A DNA stretch of 64,000 nt from Allomuricauda sp. TY007 (GTDB lineage Bacteria; Bacteroidota; Bacteroidia; Flavobacteriales; Flavobacteriaceae), in NCBI RefSeq assembly GCF_010468565.1, contig NZ_WUEG01000004.1:186001-250000 (forward strand), written 5' to 3'. Shown here piece after piece: positions 36,151-44,022 of the stretch. How positions within the stretch are numbered: the first letter of the stretch is position 1; each line of letters begins with the position of its first letter. A model generated the notes under the pieces. That model was not told the origin of the DNA. It was given only the letters and a program-made list of their open reading frames with translations, and did no database searches. Position numbers and translations under genes: made by a program.

Positions 36151-36678
36151 AGTAACATTCTCCAATAGTTCCAAACTAATCTCCGAGATAATTTTCTCAT
36201 CAGAATAAAGGGTGTGCCCAAAATTTGGAACAATCTTAAGATTGGCACCAACACTTTTGGCCCACTTTAACCCAGGCTTGGATTTATCACACTCTCCGTA
36301 AATTAATTGCACATCGGTAGGTGCTGCTTGTTCTTCTGTTTCAATTCCAATAGCAGAAATAGCGGTAATTGTTTTTGTTGGCAAGCCCATTAACGAAGCT
36401 TTGTAAATAACCGTTGCTCCCATACCAAAAGCTAAATAATGCGCTGGTTGGGTTTCCTTTTTGATAAGGCTGGAGACCGCCATTTTAATTCCATTTTCTT
36501 TAAAAGCTCTGTCTATATTCTCTTCTGATGATATAGAAACATCAATATTGCCCAATTGTTGGCAATCATAATAAACAATATCGTAGTACTGTTGAAGGTA
36601 ACCAAAATAAGAGGCTATCCAAAGTCCCTTTTTGGACCCCCATTTGTCTGAAATTATAACAAGTTTTTCTTCTGCCAT
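36136..36678 (-). CDS. Alpha/beta-hydrolase-like protein lacking the nucleophile
   Basis: A 180-residue protein that looks like a small alpha/beta-hydrolase: first strand KLVIISDKWGSKKGLW, elbow-like YLAFGMGATVIYKAS, a late strand DVQLIYGECDKSKPG, and PNFGHTLY, which places a histidine where the catalytic base should be. At the elbow (residues 84-87) the GxSxG serine is not present; the sequence is FGMGA. It may be a pseudo-enzyme or use other residues. A LacI-type palindrome lies 116 bases upstream of its ATG. Confidence 0.75.
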   Translation of the reverse strand: MAEEKLVIISDKWGSKKGLWIASYFGYLQQYYDIVYYDCQQLGNIDVSISSEENIDRAFKENGIKMAVSSLIKKETQPAHYLAFGMGATVIYKASLMGLPTKTITAISAIGIETEEQAAPTDVQLIYGECDKSKPGLKWAKSVGANLKIVPNFGHTLYSDEKIISEISLELLENVTKKAV

Positions 36679-36793
36679 GATTTTAATGGTTTTTGTGTTT
36701 ACAAAAGATTTGATAGGGGGAATTTCATCAATAAACGCTGCAAATCCTCTTTTATTTGTTCAAAAGAAATAATTTTACGGTGAACGGTTCAAA

Positions 36794-36815
36794 TTTACGA
36801 AAACGTTTTCGTAAA
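36794..36815. promoter_or_regulatory. LacI-type operator palindrome
   Basis: A perfect 22-bp inverted repeat centred on AAAACGTTTT with a central CG, the usual layout of LacI/GalR-family operators. It lies in the 36679-36852 gap, upstream of the 36136-36678 gene and downstream of the GH3 gene. No LacI regulator gene is in the window. Confidence 0.6.
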
Positions 36816-36852
36816 CCTCAGATGAATGTCGATTTTTTACGATAATCTACCC

Positions 36853-38367
36853 CTATTGGATATTCATTTGAAGAAGTTCCTCGATACAGTTCCTCTCGTT
36901 GGACAATCTTGGAATCTTGTGTTGGCCACCTAGCTTGTTCTGGGACTTGAGCCACTGATGGAACAAATTCTTACGCGCTACATGCACTTTGGGCATCTTT
37001 AAAGTGATATTGTTATAACGTTTTGCCTCGTAGTCCGAGTTCAGGGATTTAAGGGCATTGTCCAGCATTTCGGTAAAATACGCAATACTCTCCGGTGGTT
37101 TTCTAAATTCTATCATCCACTCATGTGCGCCTTTTTCCTTGCCCGTCATAAAAATAGGGGCGGCGGTATAATCCACTATCTCTGCCGCTGTCTTTAAACA
37201 AACCTGCTTTAAGGCTTCCTCTGCATTTTCAATAATCAGCTCTTCGCCAAACACATTGATATGGTGCTTGGTACGTCCAGTAATCTTGATTCGATAGGGA
37301 TTTTTAGAAGTAAATCGTATGGTGTCACCAATTTTATATCGCCATAAACCTGCATTGGTTGTGATGACCATGGCATAATTAACGCCCAGTTGAACATCCC
37401 AAAGTGGAATGGCCCGCTCCCCTTCCACATTGGAATCCATCGGGATAAACTCGTAGAAAATCCCATAGTCCAACATCAGCAAAAGCTCATCGGAGTTGTT
37501 TTGATCCTGAATACCGAAGAACCCTTCGGATGCGTTATAGGTTTCGTAATAATTGAACCTTTTTCTGGGCAAGAGTTTTTTATACTGGTTCTTATATGGC
37601 GTAAAACTTACCCCTCCGTGAAAATACACCTCCAAATTTTCCCAAATCTCGAACAAGTGGTTTTTCCCGGTTTTCTCCAAAACCTGATTGAGCAATACCA
37701 ACATCCAAGACGGCACGCCGACCAAACTGGTTACGTTCTCACGGATGCTTTCCTCGATAATGGCCTCCAGTTTGGATTCCCATTCGGTCATAAGGGAAAC
37801 CTTGTTGCTCGGCGTACTACTGTATTCCGCCCAAAGGGGCATATTATCGATCAATATGGCAGAGAGATCGCCAAAAAAAGTCCCGTTATCCTCGTAAAGT
37901 TCCTTGCTGCCGCCCAACCTTAAACTTTTCCCTGTAAATAATTGAGAGTTTTCATTGTTGTTAAGGTATAGGCACAGCAAATCCTTGCTGGATTTGTAAT
38001 GGCAATCTTCCAGGGCCTCGGTACTTACGGGTATAAACTTGCTCTTTGCATTGGTAGTCCCGCTGCTTTTGGCAAACCATTTAATGGAAGTTGGCCAAAA
38101 CAGGTTCTGCTCGCCCCTACGTGTACGCTCAATAAGCGGGGCAACATCTTCGTAGGTTACAATAGGTACCCTGTTTCGGAATTCATCATACTTGGGAAGG
38201 TCTTGAAACCCATATTGTTTGCCGATCATCGTATCTTTGGAAAAGTCCAAAAGCTGGTGCAGCACCTCATTCTGAACATCCAAAGGATACTTTAAAAAAA
38301 GCTCTATTTGATGGTAGCGCTTTCTCAATAACCAAGAAGCAATGGAGTTGAATAATGGTATTGGCAT
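36853..38367 (-). CDS. GH3 auxin-responsive promoter family protein
   Basis: A 504-residue member of the GH3 adenylate-forming superfamily (ANL-like). It contains PTSIKWFAKSSGTTNAKSKFIPVS (the Ser/Thr-rich ATP-binding loop), YNASEGFFGIQD (motif II-like) and YKIGDTIRFTSKNPYRIKITGRTKHHINVFGEEL (motif III). In plants GH3 enzymes conjugate amino acids to hormones; the bacterial substrate is unknown. An acyl- or carboxylate-adenylating role is inferred from the fold. Confidence 0.92.
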   Translation of the reverse strand: MPIPLFNSIASWLLRKRYHQIELFLKYPLDVQNEVLHQLLDFSKDTMIGKQYGFQDLPKYDEFRNRVPIVTYEDVAPLIERTRRGEQNLFWPTSIKWFAKSSGTTNAKSKFIPVSTEALEDCHYKSSKDLLCLYLNNNENSQLFTGKSLRLGGSKELYEDNGTFFGDLSAILIDNMPLWAEYSSTPSNKVSLMTEWESKLEAIIEESIRENVTSLVGVPSWMLVLLNQVLEKTGKNHLFEIWENLEVYFHGGVSFTPYKNQYKKLLPRKRFNYYETYNASEGFFGIQDQNNSDELLLMLDYGIFYEFIPMDSNVEGERAIPLWDVQLGVNYAMVITTNAGLWRYKIGDTIRFTSKNPYRIKITGRTKHHINVFGEELIIENAEEALKQVCLKTAAEIVDYTAAPIFMTGKEKGAHEWMIEFRKPPESIAYFTEMLDNALKSLNSDYEAKRYNNITLKMPKVHVARKNLFHQWLKSQNKLGGQHKIPRLSNERNCIEELLQMNIQ

Positions 38368-38465
38368 TTTAGGTATCTTTAACCAAAGAAACTAAGGTTG
38401 GTCCAACCGCTAAAATAGCTTTTCTAACACTCATTTTCAAATAAGATAAATACATTCATTTTAAT

Positions 38466-39260
38466 ATGCTATACGAAGGAGTACTGAGGAAGATGCGAAC
38501 GGAAATCGGAAGTCCCATTCAATATTTTTTGGTTTTTGAGAACGACTTTATCAACATGAATCAAGGGTTGAACAGGGAACTTCAGATTGATTTTATCAAA
38601 TTTCAATGCTTAAATTGTGGTGAGGACAAACCTATTTATCGGCAGGGGTTTTGCAAATCCTGTTTTTTTGAAACGCCCCGTGCCGGCGACTGGATCATGA
38701 AACCCGAACTGAGTACGGCCCATTTGGACAAGGAGGACCGAGACCTTGAGTTTGAAAAAAAAATGCAGCTACAGCCCCATATTGTGTATTTGGCCAATTC
38801 CAGTAACATTAAAGTTGGGGTTACCCGTAAATCACAAGTTCCTACACGTTGGATAGACCAAGGAGCGCATGAGGCCATAGAAATCGTAGAGGTTCCCAAC
38901 CGTTATTTGGCAGGCATTACCGAAGTTGCCCTCAAAGACCATGTGAGCGACAAGACCAGCTGGCAAAAAATGCTCAAAAATGATATTGAAGATGTAGATT
39001 TGGTAGCGTGGCGCAATAAATTAAAGGCAAGCATTCCCAAGGAGGCCATTGATTATTTTTTGGATGATCGAGAAGAAACCAATCTCGAGTTTCCTGTATT
39101 GCAATACCCTGATAAGGTTAAAAGTCTTAATCTGGACAAAACCCCGAGCTACAAAGGCGTTCTCAAAGGCATCAAAGGACAGTACCTTATTTTTGAGGAC
39201 AATACCGTATTCAATGTCCGCGGAAGTGAAGGATATTTTGTGGGGATAAACTTTAACTAA
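38466..39260 (+). CDS. DUF2797 domain protein
   Basis: A 264-residue protein of the DUF2797 family. Four cysteines at about residues 47-67 (CLNCGEDKPIYRQGFCKSC) form a likely zinc ribbon. The central part HIVYLANSSNIKVGVTRKSQVPTRWIDQGAHEAI is the family signature and resembles a GIY-YIG-like core (VYLA then KVGVT). A nucleic-acid role is plausible but unproven. It is divergent from the GH3 gene. Confidence 0.88.
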   Translation: MLYEGVLRKMRTEIGSPIQYFLVFENDFINMNQGLNRELQIDFIKFQCLNCGEDKPIYRQGFCKSCFFETPRAGDWIMKPELSTAHLDKEDRDLEFEKKMQLQPHIVYLANSSNIKVGVTRKSQVPTRWIDQGAHEAIEIVEVPNRYLAGITEVALKDHVSDKTSWQKMLKNDIEDVDLVAWRNKLKASIPKEAIDYFLDDREETNLEFPVLQYPDKVKSLNLDKTPSYKGVLKGIKGQYLIFEDNTVFNVRGSEGYFVGINFN

Positions 39261-39361
39261 TGTTTCAACGATAAACCTCTGGACTTTACACAACTTTTGT
39301 TGGTCATTATTTGACTTTGATAAAGATTTTTTAATTTAAACGCTCTCATTAATAAACAAAA

Positions 39362-39589
39362 ATGCTTAAAGAAGTACTACAGACCCTGAAAATGCTCAAG
39401 CGAATCAATAATCCATCGCAAGAGGTCAAAGATTCCATGGATTTTTTGGAACAATCCCTAAAAACCAAAACCAAAGAAAACCTACTCGATATTATGTCCA
39501 TTGGGGACGTAATGGGCTACGATGAACTGCAGAACAGCCTCAGGGAAATGGTGAACTTTTTGGAAAAAATGAAGGACAGGCCAAACTAA
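39362..39589 (+). CDS. Small helical protein, GYDELQ family, second copy
   Basis: A 75-residue charged helical protein, paralog of the gene at 1081-1293: both have (S/G)IG-(R/D)-(I/V)(I/M)-GYDELQ near the same C-terminal position. It sits 36 bases upstream of the DUF6090 gene on the same strand, so the copies have different neighbours. No known family is recognised. It may be a small regulatory partner of the downstream gene. Confidence 0.7.
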   Translation: MLKEVLQTLKMLKRINNPSQEVKDSMDFLEQSLKTKTKENLLDIMSIGDVMGYDELQNSLREMVNFLEKMKDRPN

Positions 39590-39625
39590 ATCAATCGATG
39601 GAATTTAGCCAAAGCATCTAATCCC

Positions 39626-40393
39626 ATGCTCAAAGTTTTTAGGAGAATACGAAAGAAATCCATTGCCGAAAAAAAAGTCCGCAATTACATCCTATATGCC
39701 TTAGGAGAGATTGTATTGGTGGTGATCGGTATCCTTATCGCCCTTGCCATAAACAATGCCAACGAGCTTAGCATAAAAAGGGAGAAGGAACAAATCTATC
39801 TTATAGGGCTTCGGGATGAGTTCAAAACCAGCCAAATCAAATTAAAAGAACTTATTTCTTTTAACAAACAAAGCTATGAGGATTCCAAGAAAATTTTAGC
39901 CTATATGGTTGACCCGGAGAACCTACCCAATGAGCAAGAGCTCGCCAATTTGCTGTATAATGCCTTGGCCTTCGATATTTCGTTCAATCCCAACAATTCC
40001 CTCTTGATGGAAATGATCAATTCGGGAAGTTTAAAAGATATCGCCAATCCACGCCTGCGTATCCTTTTGAGCAATTGGATTTCCAACATTGAGGACATAT
40101 CCAAACAAGAAATGATGCTGGCCAATGAGCGGGACAATATACTCGATATGTTCCGCAGCGAAGAAAACAGCATTAAAACACTATATGACCTAACAGGGGT
40201 TTCTGATGAATTGGGGATTCCCGCTAGTTCGGACCGAACAAGCAACCGTAACCTGCTAAAGTCGAAAGAGTTTGAGAACAATATGCTCATGTTCATACTG
40301 ACCAGTATCAAAACGGAAACAGTGCATTACAACCCATTGATGCAAAGTATAGTTGAGATTCTGAAAACCATCGACAACGAGATCAACCAATAA
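39626..40393 (+). CDS. DUF6090 family membrane protein
   Basis: A 255-residue protein with one N-terminal membrane helix (YALGEIVLVVIGILIALAINN, about residues 24-44) after a basic stretch (RRIRKKSIAEKKVRN). A long helical, mostly soluble domain follows. This start is diagnostic of the DUF6090 family of Bacteroidota. The body (EQIYLIGLRDEFKTSQIKLKEL...) probably lies outside the membrane. Function unknown. Confidence 0.88.
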   Translation: MLKVFRRIRKKSIAEKKVRNYILYALGEIVLVVIGILIALAINNANELSIKREKEQIYLIGLRDEFKTSQIKLKELISFNKQSYEDSKKILAYMVDPENLPNEQELANLLYNALAFDISFNPNNSLLMEMINSGSLKDIANPRLRILLSNWISNIEDISKQEMMLANERDNILDMFRSEENSIKTLYDLTGVSDELGIPASSDRTSNRNLLKSKEFENNMLMFILTSIKTETVHYNPLMQSIVEILKTIDNEINQ

Positions 40394-40396
40394 AAA

Positions 40397-40527
40397 GAGG
40401 CTGTCTAAAAAGTATTGAAATGCGTCATTCTGAATTTATTTCAGAATCCCATCATATTGATAAACAAATCATTATGAGAACCTGAAACAAGTTCAGGTTG
40501 ACGAAAACCGACTTTTTAGACAGCCTC
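40397..40527. repeat. 131-bp inverted-repeat element, bidirectional hairpin
   Basis: Terminal 17-bp perfect inverted repeats (GAGGCTGTCTAAAAAGT at 40397-40413 and its complement at 40511-40527) enclose a GTCATTCTGAA...CAAGTTCAGGTTGACG core like the repeat at 16870-16966. It starts three bases after the DUF6090 stop and ends six before the AsmA gene end, so it fills the convergent gap. GAGGCTGTCTAAAAAGT-like ends resemble insertion-sequence termini; there is no transposase. Confidence 0.75.
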
Positions 40528-40533
40528 CTTCTT

Positions 40534-43239
40534 TTAATTCACCGTATCCTTTTTCTTTTTCTTGAGCAGTCCACCCAAAATAGATTTGGCTGCATCTTTT
40601 ACTTCATCACCCTTTTTGGCCTTTGTACTATCTGTTGTAGTTGTATCCTTTTTACCACCGCTCAGAATATTGCCAATGGTTTCTTTAACACCATCGTTTT
40701 TGGTCTTGGTGGTATCGGATTCATCTTTTTTAAAGACATCGGACAATAGATCTTTGGCTTTTTCCTTACCCTGACCTATTAATTTCTGTTTTTGCATTTC
40801 CACCAACTTAGATGTCAACGTTTTCACGCTCGACGTTAAATCGGTGCTTACGGAAGGGCTCGCAAAATTACCCCCAATATTTGCCGTTACGGGTACAGTG
40901 ACCTCTCCTAGGCTATCATCGTTCAATTGGGCAATCAGTTTAGTTACCTCGGCACCCAAATATTTGGCAGGTACGTTCAAAGTGGCCGAATAATTCATTT
41001 GCTTGTCGAACGAGTGGCTTCCATTTACATCAATGGCAATATCCTTGTAATTTAAGGTAAAGGGTTTCACTTTAACCGAACCATTGTCAAAACTCAAAGC
41101 AGTTTTAAGCCCGTCCAAATTAATTTCCTTGGTGTTTAAAAAACTAAGTTTGCTATCCAATGCAGAGACCAATGGCGCTTTTTGCGTGTCTACAGTTGGA
41201 TTTAGGAGTTCTGCCAAAAGGTTGCCCGAAATGGTGGCCAAGTTTGGCGTAAAATCATCTTGTAAGTTACCCGATATTTTTATGTCCGAATTGAGCTTTC
41301 CATTTATTGCACTGGCCAAAGGAGTCAAAACTTTAAAAAGCTCCAATCCTGCAAAAGATTCTCCAATGTTGAAATTGTTCATTCCAAGACTCATATCAAA
41401 TGTTGAGGCCTCTTGTTTGGTAGATACGGAACCGGACAAGCCCAATGTGCCCCCGAACAATTCCGAAGTAAGGTTTTTTACCGTGGCCGTCTCATCTTTG
41501 ATGACCAAGGTTCCCTTTACATTTTTCAGGTTAAGGTTATCGTACACCACCGTATTGGCAGCAGCTTCGATGGTACAATCCAAAAACGAGGGTATTTTGA
41601 TGCATTCCTCCCCCGTTGGGGCCGATTTTTCTTCTTCTGAACCTTCCGTTTCCACCGCTTCAGTTTCCTCGACCATAAAATCGTTCAGGGCAAACTTATT
41701 GGAAGCCAGTGTAAAGTTTCCCTCAATATTTTCATTGTTGAACATAAAACCCAACAGATTGGTCAAGGTGCCTTTGGCATCAAAATCCGTACTTCCTGTT
41801 TTTCCTTTAAAAGAATTAAGGGTTACCGTATTGGGGTTAAAAGTAACCGCAGCGGTATTGATGGCCACTGGATTCTTCAGCTCTTCCGAAGCATATTCAA
41901 AGCCTGAAACGGATGCCTTTCCGCTGGTCTTGGTATTCTGATATTGTTTTTTCTCCAAAGAGGCCATATCAAAGGCCGTTGTAACATCGGCATTCAAAAT
42001 TCCTTTGAGGTTATAATCGTCTGGCACGGGATAAGCTTGGGAAATATTCGCCAAGTTGATGCTTCCGTCCATGTGGGCATTTACCTTGGTATTACCCATC
42101 AACTCCTTAATTTTGGCGTTCAAGTTGAATTTATCTTCGTCGATAAGAAAGGATAGCCTGTTAATGTTCACATAAGTGTCCTCGGTGATTCCAGTTTCGT
42201 TGTTGATTTCGGTATCGATATACACATTGCGCACCGATTTGGGCAAATCTGGATATTTGAACGATGCATTTTCCGAGTTGATCGCAATTTTGAAGGTTGG
42301 GATATGTTCATCATCCACCACACCTTTAAATTCTCCGTTCACCTCAAAATTTCCAGTGGTCTGTACGTTTTCAATATTTGAGGCGTAGGCTTCGGGTATC
42401 ACCGCCAAAAAGTTTTTGAAGTCAGACGATGGTGTTTTAAACGTGATGTCCACTTCTTGATTATCATCGTTTACTTTCACAAAACCATCAAAAACCAAGG
42501 GTAGTTGGTTCACCAGTGCTTTGTTCTCCAAAAAAGTGTATTTGTTCTCGCTCAAGTCGATACCGATTAAGGCATCAAGATTGATCTTGTTCTTGTTCAA
42601 GTATTGGGTACTATCCATTTCAAAAGACACCAAAGCATCGGTAAGGGTTTTTAATTCTGATTTTTCCAAGGAAAGGTCGCCCGTTCCCGAATGGTTCATC
42701 TCAGAAATGTCCAACAACATTCCGCTGGCCAAATCTTCATAAATAATTTCCGAATTGGTGATGGCGTAGGAATCCATGTTCAGCGTAAAATTATTGCTGG
42801 ATTCTTCAGAAGTTGTTGAAGCTGTTTCTTCACTTTCTTTGGCAATATCGTAGTTTGCGTTGCCTTCTGTATCTGCCTTTATGTGCAATTTAGCGCCGTC
42901 AATATTCAGCGTTTTAATAACAATCGGCTCATCTGCAGACTTAAACAATTCTTTTATGGACATGGCCAACTCGATCTCCGAAGAGGAGAACAAGGTATCG
43001 CCCTCAAAAGGGGCTTTGTTCACCAACGACAGATTGGTTAGTGCAACATTCGCATTTGGGAAACTTCTGAGAAGGCTAAGGTCTGCCTTTTCGAAATCCA
43101 AGGTCGCATTTATGCTATTGTTGGCTTTGGTTTTGATAATCTCTTCAATCTTACCTTGAAGAAGCAAGGGTACGGCAATGATAATTGCTAGTAGGACAAG
43201 TAGGGTTATTGCGGTAATTTTTAGGACATTTTTCTTCAT
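40534..43239 (-). CDS. AsmA family protein
   Basis: A 901-residue protein anchored by one N-terminal helix (VLKITAITLLVLLAIIIAVPLLL) with a long periplasmic domain. It opens with an AsmA domain (FEKADLSLLRSFPNANVALTNLSLVNKAPF), has repeats of beta-strand pairs throughout, and the C-terminal AsmA-2 segment (GSHSFDKQMNYSATLNVPAKYL). AsmA-like proteins are thought to bridge the membranes and affect phospholipid or outer-membrane assembly. The C-terminus is a Lys/Asp-rich tail. Family assignment is firm; the precise role is not. Confidence 0.92.
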   Translation of the reverse strand: MKKNVLKITAITLLVLLAIIIAVPLLLQGKIEEIIKTKANNSINATLDFEKADLSLLRSFPNANVALTNLSLVNKAPFEGDTLFSSSEIELAMSIKELFKSADEPIVIKTLNIDGAKLHIKADTEGNANYDIAKESEETASTTSEESSNNFTLNMDSYAITNSEIIYEDLASGMLLDISEMNHSGTGDLSLEKSELKTLTDALVSFEMDSTQYLNKNKINLDALIGIDLSENKYTFLENKALVNQLPLVFDGFVKVNDDNQEVDITFKTPSSDFKNFLAVIPEAYASNIENVQTTGNFEVNGEFKGVVDDEHIPTFKIAINSENASFKYPDLPKSVRNVYIDTEINNETGITEDTYVNINRLSFLIDEDKFNLNAKIKELMGNTKVNAHMDGSINLANISQAYPVPDDYNLKGILNADVTTAFDMASLEKKQYQNTKTSGKASVSGFEYASEELKNPVAINTAAVTFNPNTVTLNSFKGKTGSTDFDAKGTLTNLLGFMFNNENIEGNFTLASNKFALNDFMVEETEAVETEGSEEEKSAPTGEECIKIPSFLDCTIEAAANTVVYDNLNLKNVKGTLVIKDETATVKNLTSELFGGTLGLSGSVSTKQEASTFDMSLGMNNFNIGESFAGLELFKVLTPLASAINGKLNSDIKISGNLQDDFTPNLATISGNLLAELLNPTVDTQKAPLVSALDSKLSFLNTKEINLDGLKTALSFDNGSVKVKPFTLNYKDIAIDVNGSHSFDKQMNYSATLNVPAKYLGAEVTKLIAQLNDDSLGEVTVPVTANIGGNFASPSVSTDLTSSVKTLTSKLVEMQKQKLIGQGKEKAKDLLSDVFKKDESDTTKTKNDGVKETIGNILSGGKKDTTTTDSTKAKKGDEVKDAAKSILGGLLKKKKKDTVN

Positions 43240-43274
43240 ACTTGTATGTTTTACAACAAATTAAAGGAGAAGAC

Positions 43275-43982
43275 TCAATCCAAAGAAATTTCCTCTCCTA
43301 TTTTTAAGTTAAATCTTTTTCGCATTAGATATACGAAAAAATAGAGCAAAGGGGTGTCGAGGAGGGCAATCATTATTTTAAAAATCACACCACTGATCAA
43401 CAATCCATAAAATTTGTCCCAGGGCAATACCCCAAAAATGCACAAGAGGCCAACCACGGTAAAGGTATCTATGAATTGAGAGGAAAATGTAGAAAAATTG
43501 TTCCTGAGCCAGAGCATTCTACCATTGGTCACTCTTTTCCAAAAATGATAGATGGTGATATCTATATATTGAGCTCCCAAATAGGCCAGCATTGATGCCA
43601 ATACGCCCAAAGGAGATAATCCGAACACCGTGGTAAATGTGGCATCATTCACAGGTGATGTAGGGATGGAGACGGAATAATTGGCCAACAAAATAATGCC
43701 CATGGAGAAAATCGAAGCAAAAATACCTGCAGTTACCACCTGATTGGCTTTTTTTTGCCCGTAAATCTCGGAGACCAAATCGGTAATCAAAAAAGTGATG
43801 GGATAAGGTAAAATTCCCACCGAAAGTTCAAAAAGCGGCGCTCCAAAAACGGTAACATCCCCAAAGGGACTCCAAGAGAAAAACTTTTGGAAGATAAGGT
43901 TGGACACCACCAAAGAGGTAATGAACAATGCTCCTAGATACAGATATATGGAAAATGCTAACTTCTTGTCCTTTTGCGTCAT
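43275..43982 (-). CDS. Queuosine precursor transporter (YhhQ/VUT family)
   Basis: A 235-residue inner-membrane protein with about six membrane segments. It has LEILPYPITFLITDLVSEIYGQKKAN-type signature (here SVGILPYPITFLITDLVSEIYG) and AYLGAQYIDITIYHFWKR, both standard for the family that imports queuosine precursors such as preQ0 or preQ1. No queuosine biosynthesis gene is adjacent. No preQ1 riboswitch was recognised in the 40-base leader. Confidence 0.93.
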   Translation of the reverse strand: MTQKDKKLAFSIYLYLGALFITSLVVSNLIFQKFFSWSPFGDVTVFGAPLFELSVGILPYPITFLITDLVSEIYGQKKANQVVTAGIFASIFSMGIILLANYSVSIPTSPVNDATFTTVFGLSPLGVLASMLAYLGAQYIDITIYHFWKRVTNGRMLWLRNNFSTFSSQFIDTFTVVGLLCIFGVLPWDKFYGLLISGVIFKIMIALLDTPLLYFFVYLMRKRFNLKIGEEISLD

Positions 43983-44022
43983 ATATTGTTTAAAAGCTCC
44001 GCTTCGGAACCATTGGTCTCAA

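Noticed and set aside
40397..40527. Complete insertion sequence
   Set aside because: Only 131 bases with inverted ends and no transposase frame, so at most a MITE-like remnant.
41084..41941. 285-residue antisense ORF inside the AsmA gene
   Set aside because: It lies fully within a well-supported AsmA gene on the other strand and has no family features.
43983..44022. preQ1 riboswitch before the queuosine precursor transporter
   Set aside because: The leader is only 40 bases to sppA and shows no preQ1-type stem and A-rich tail.
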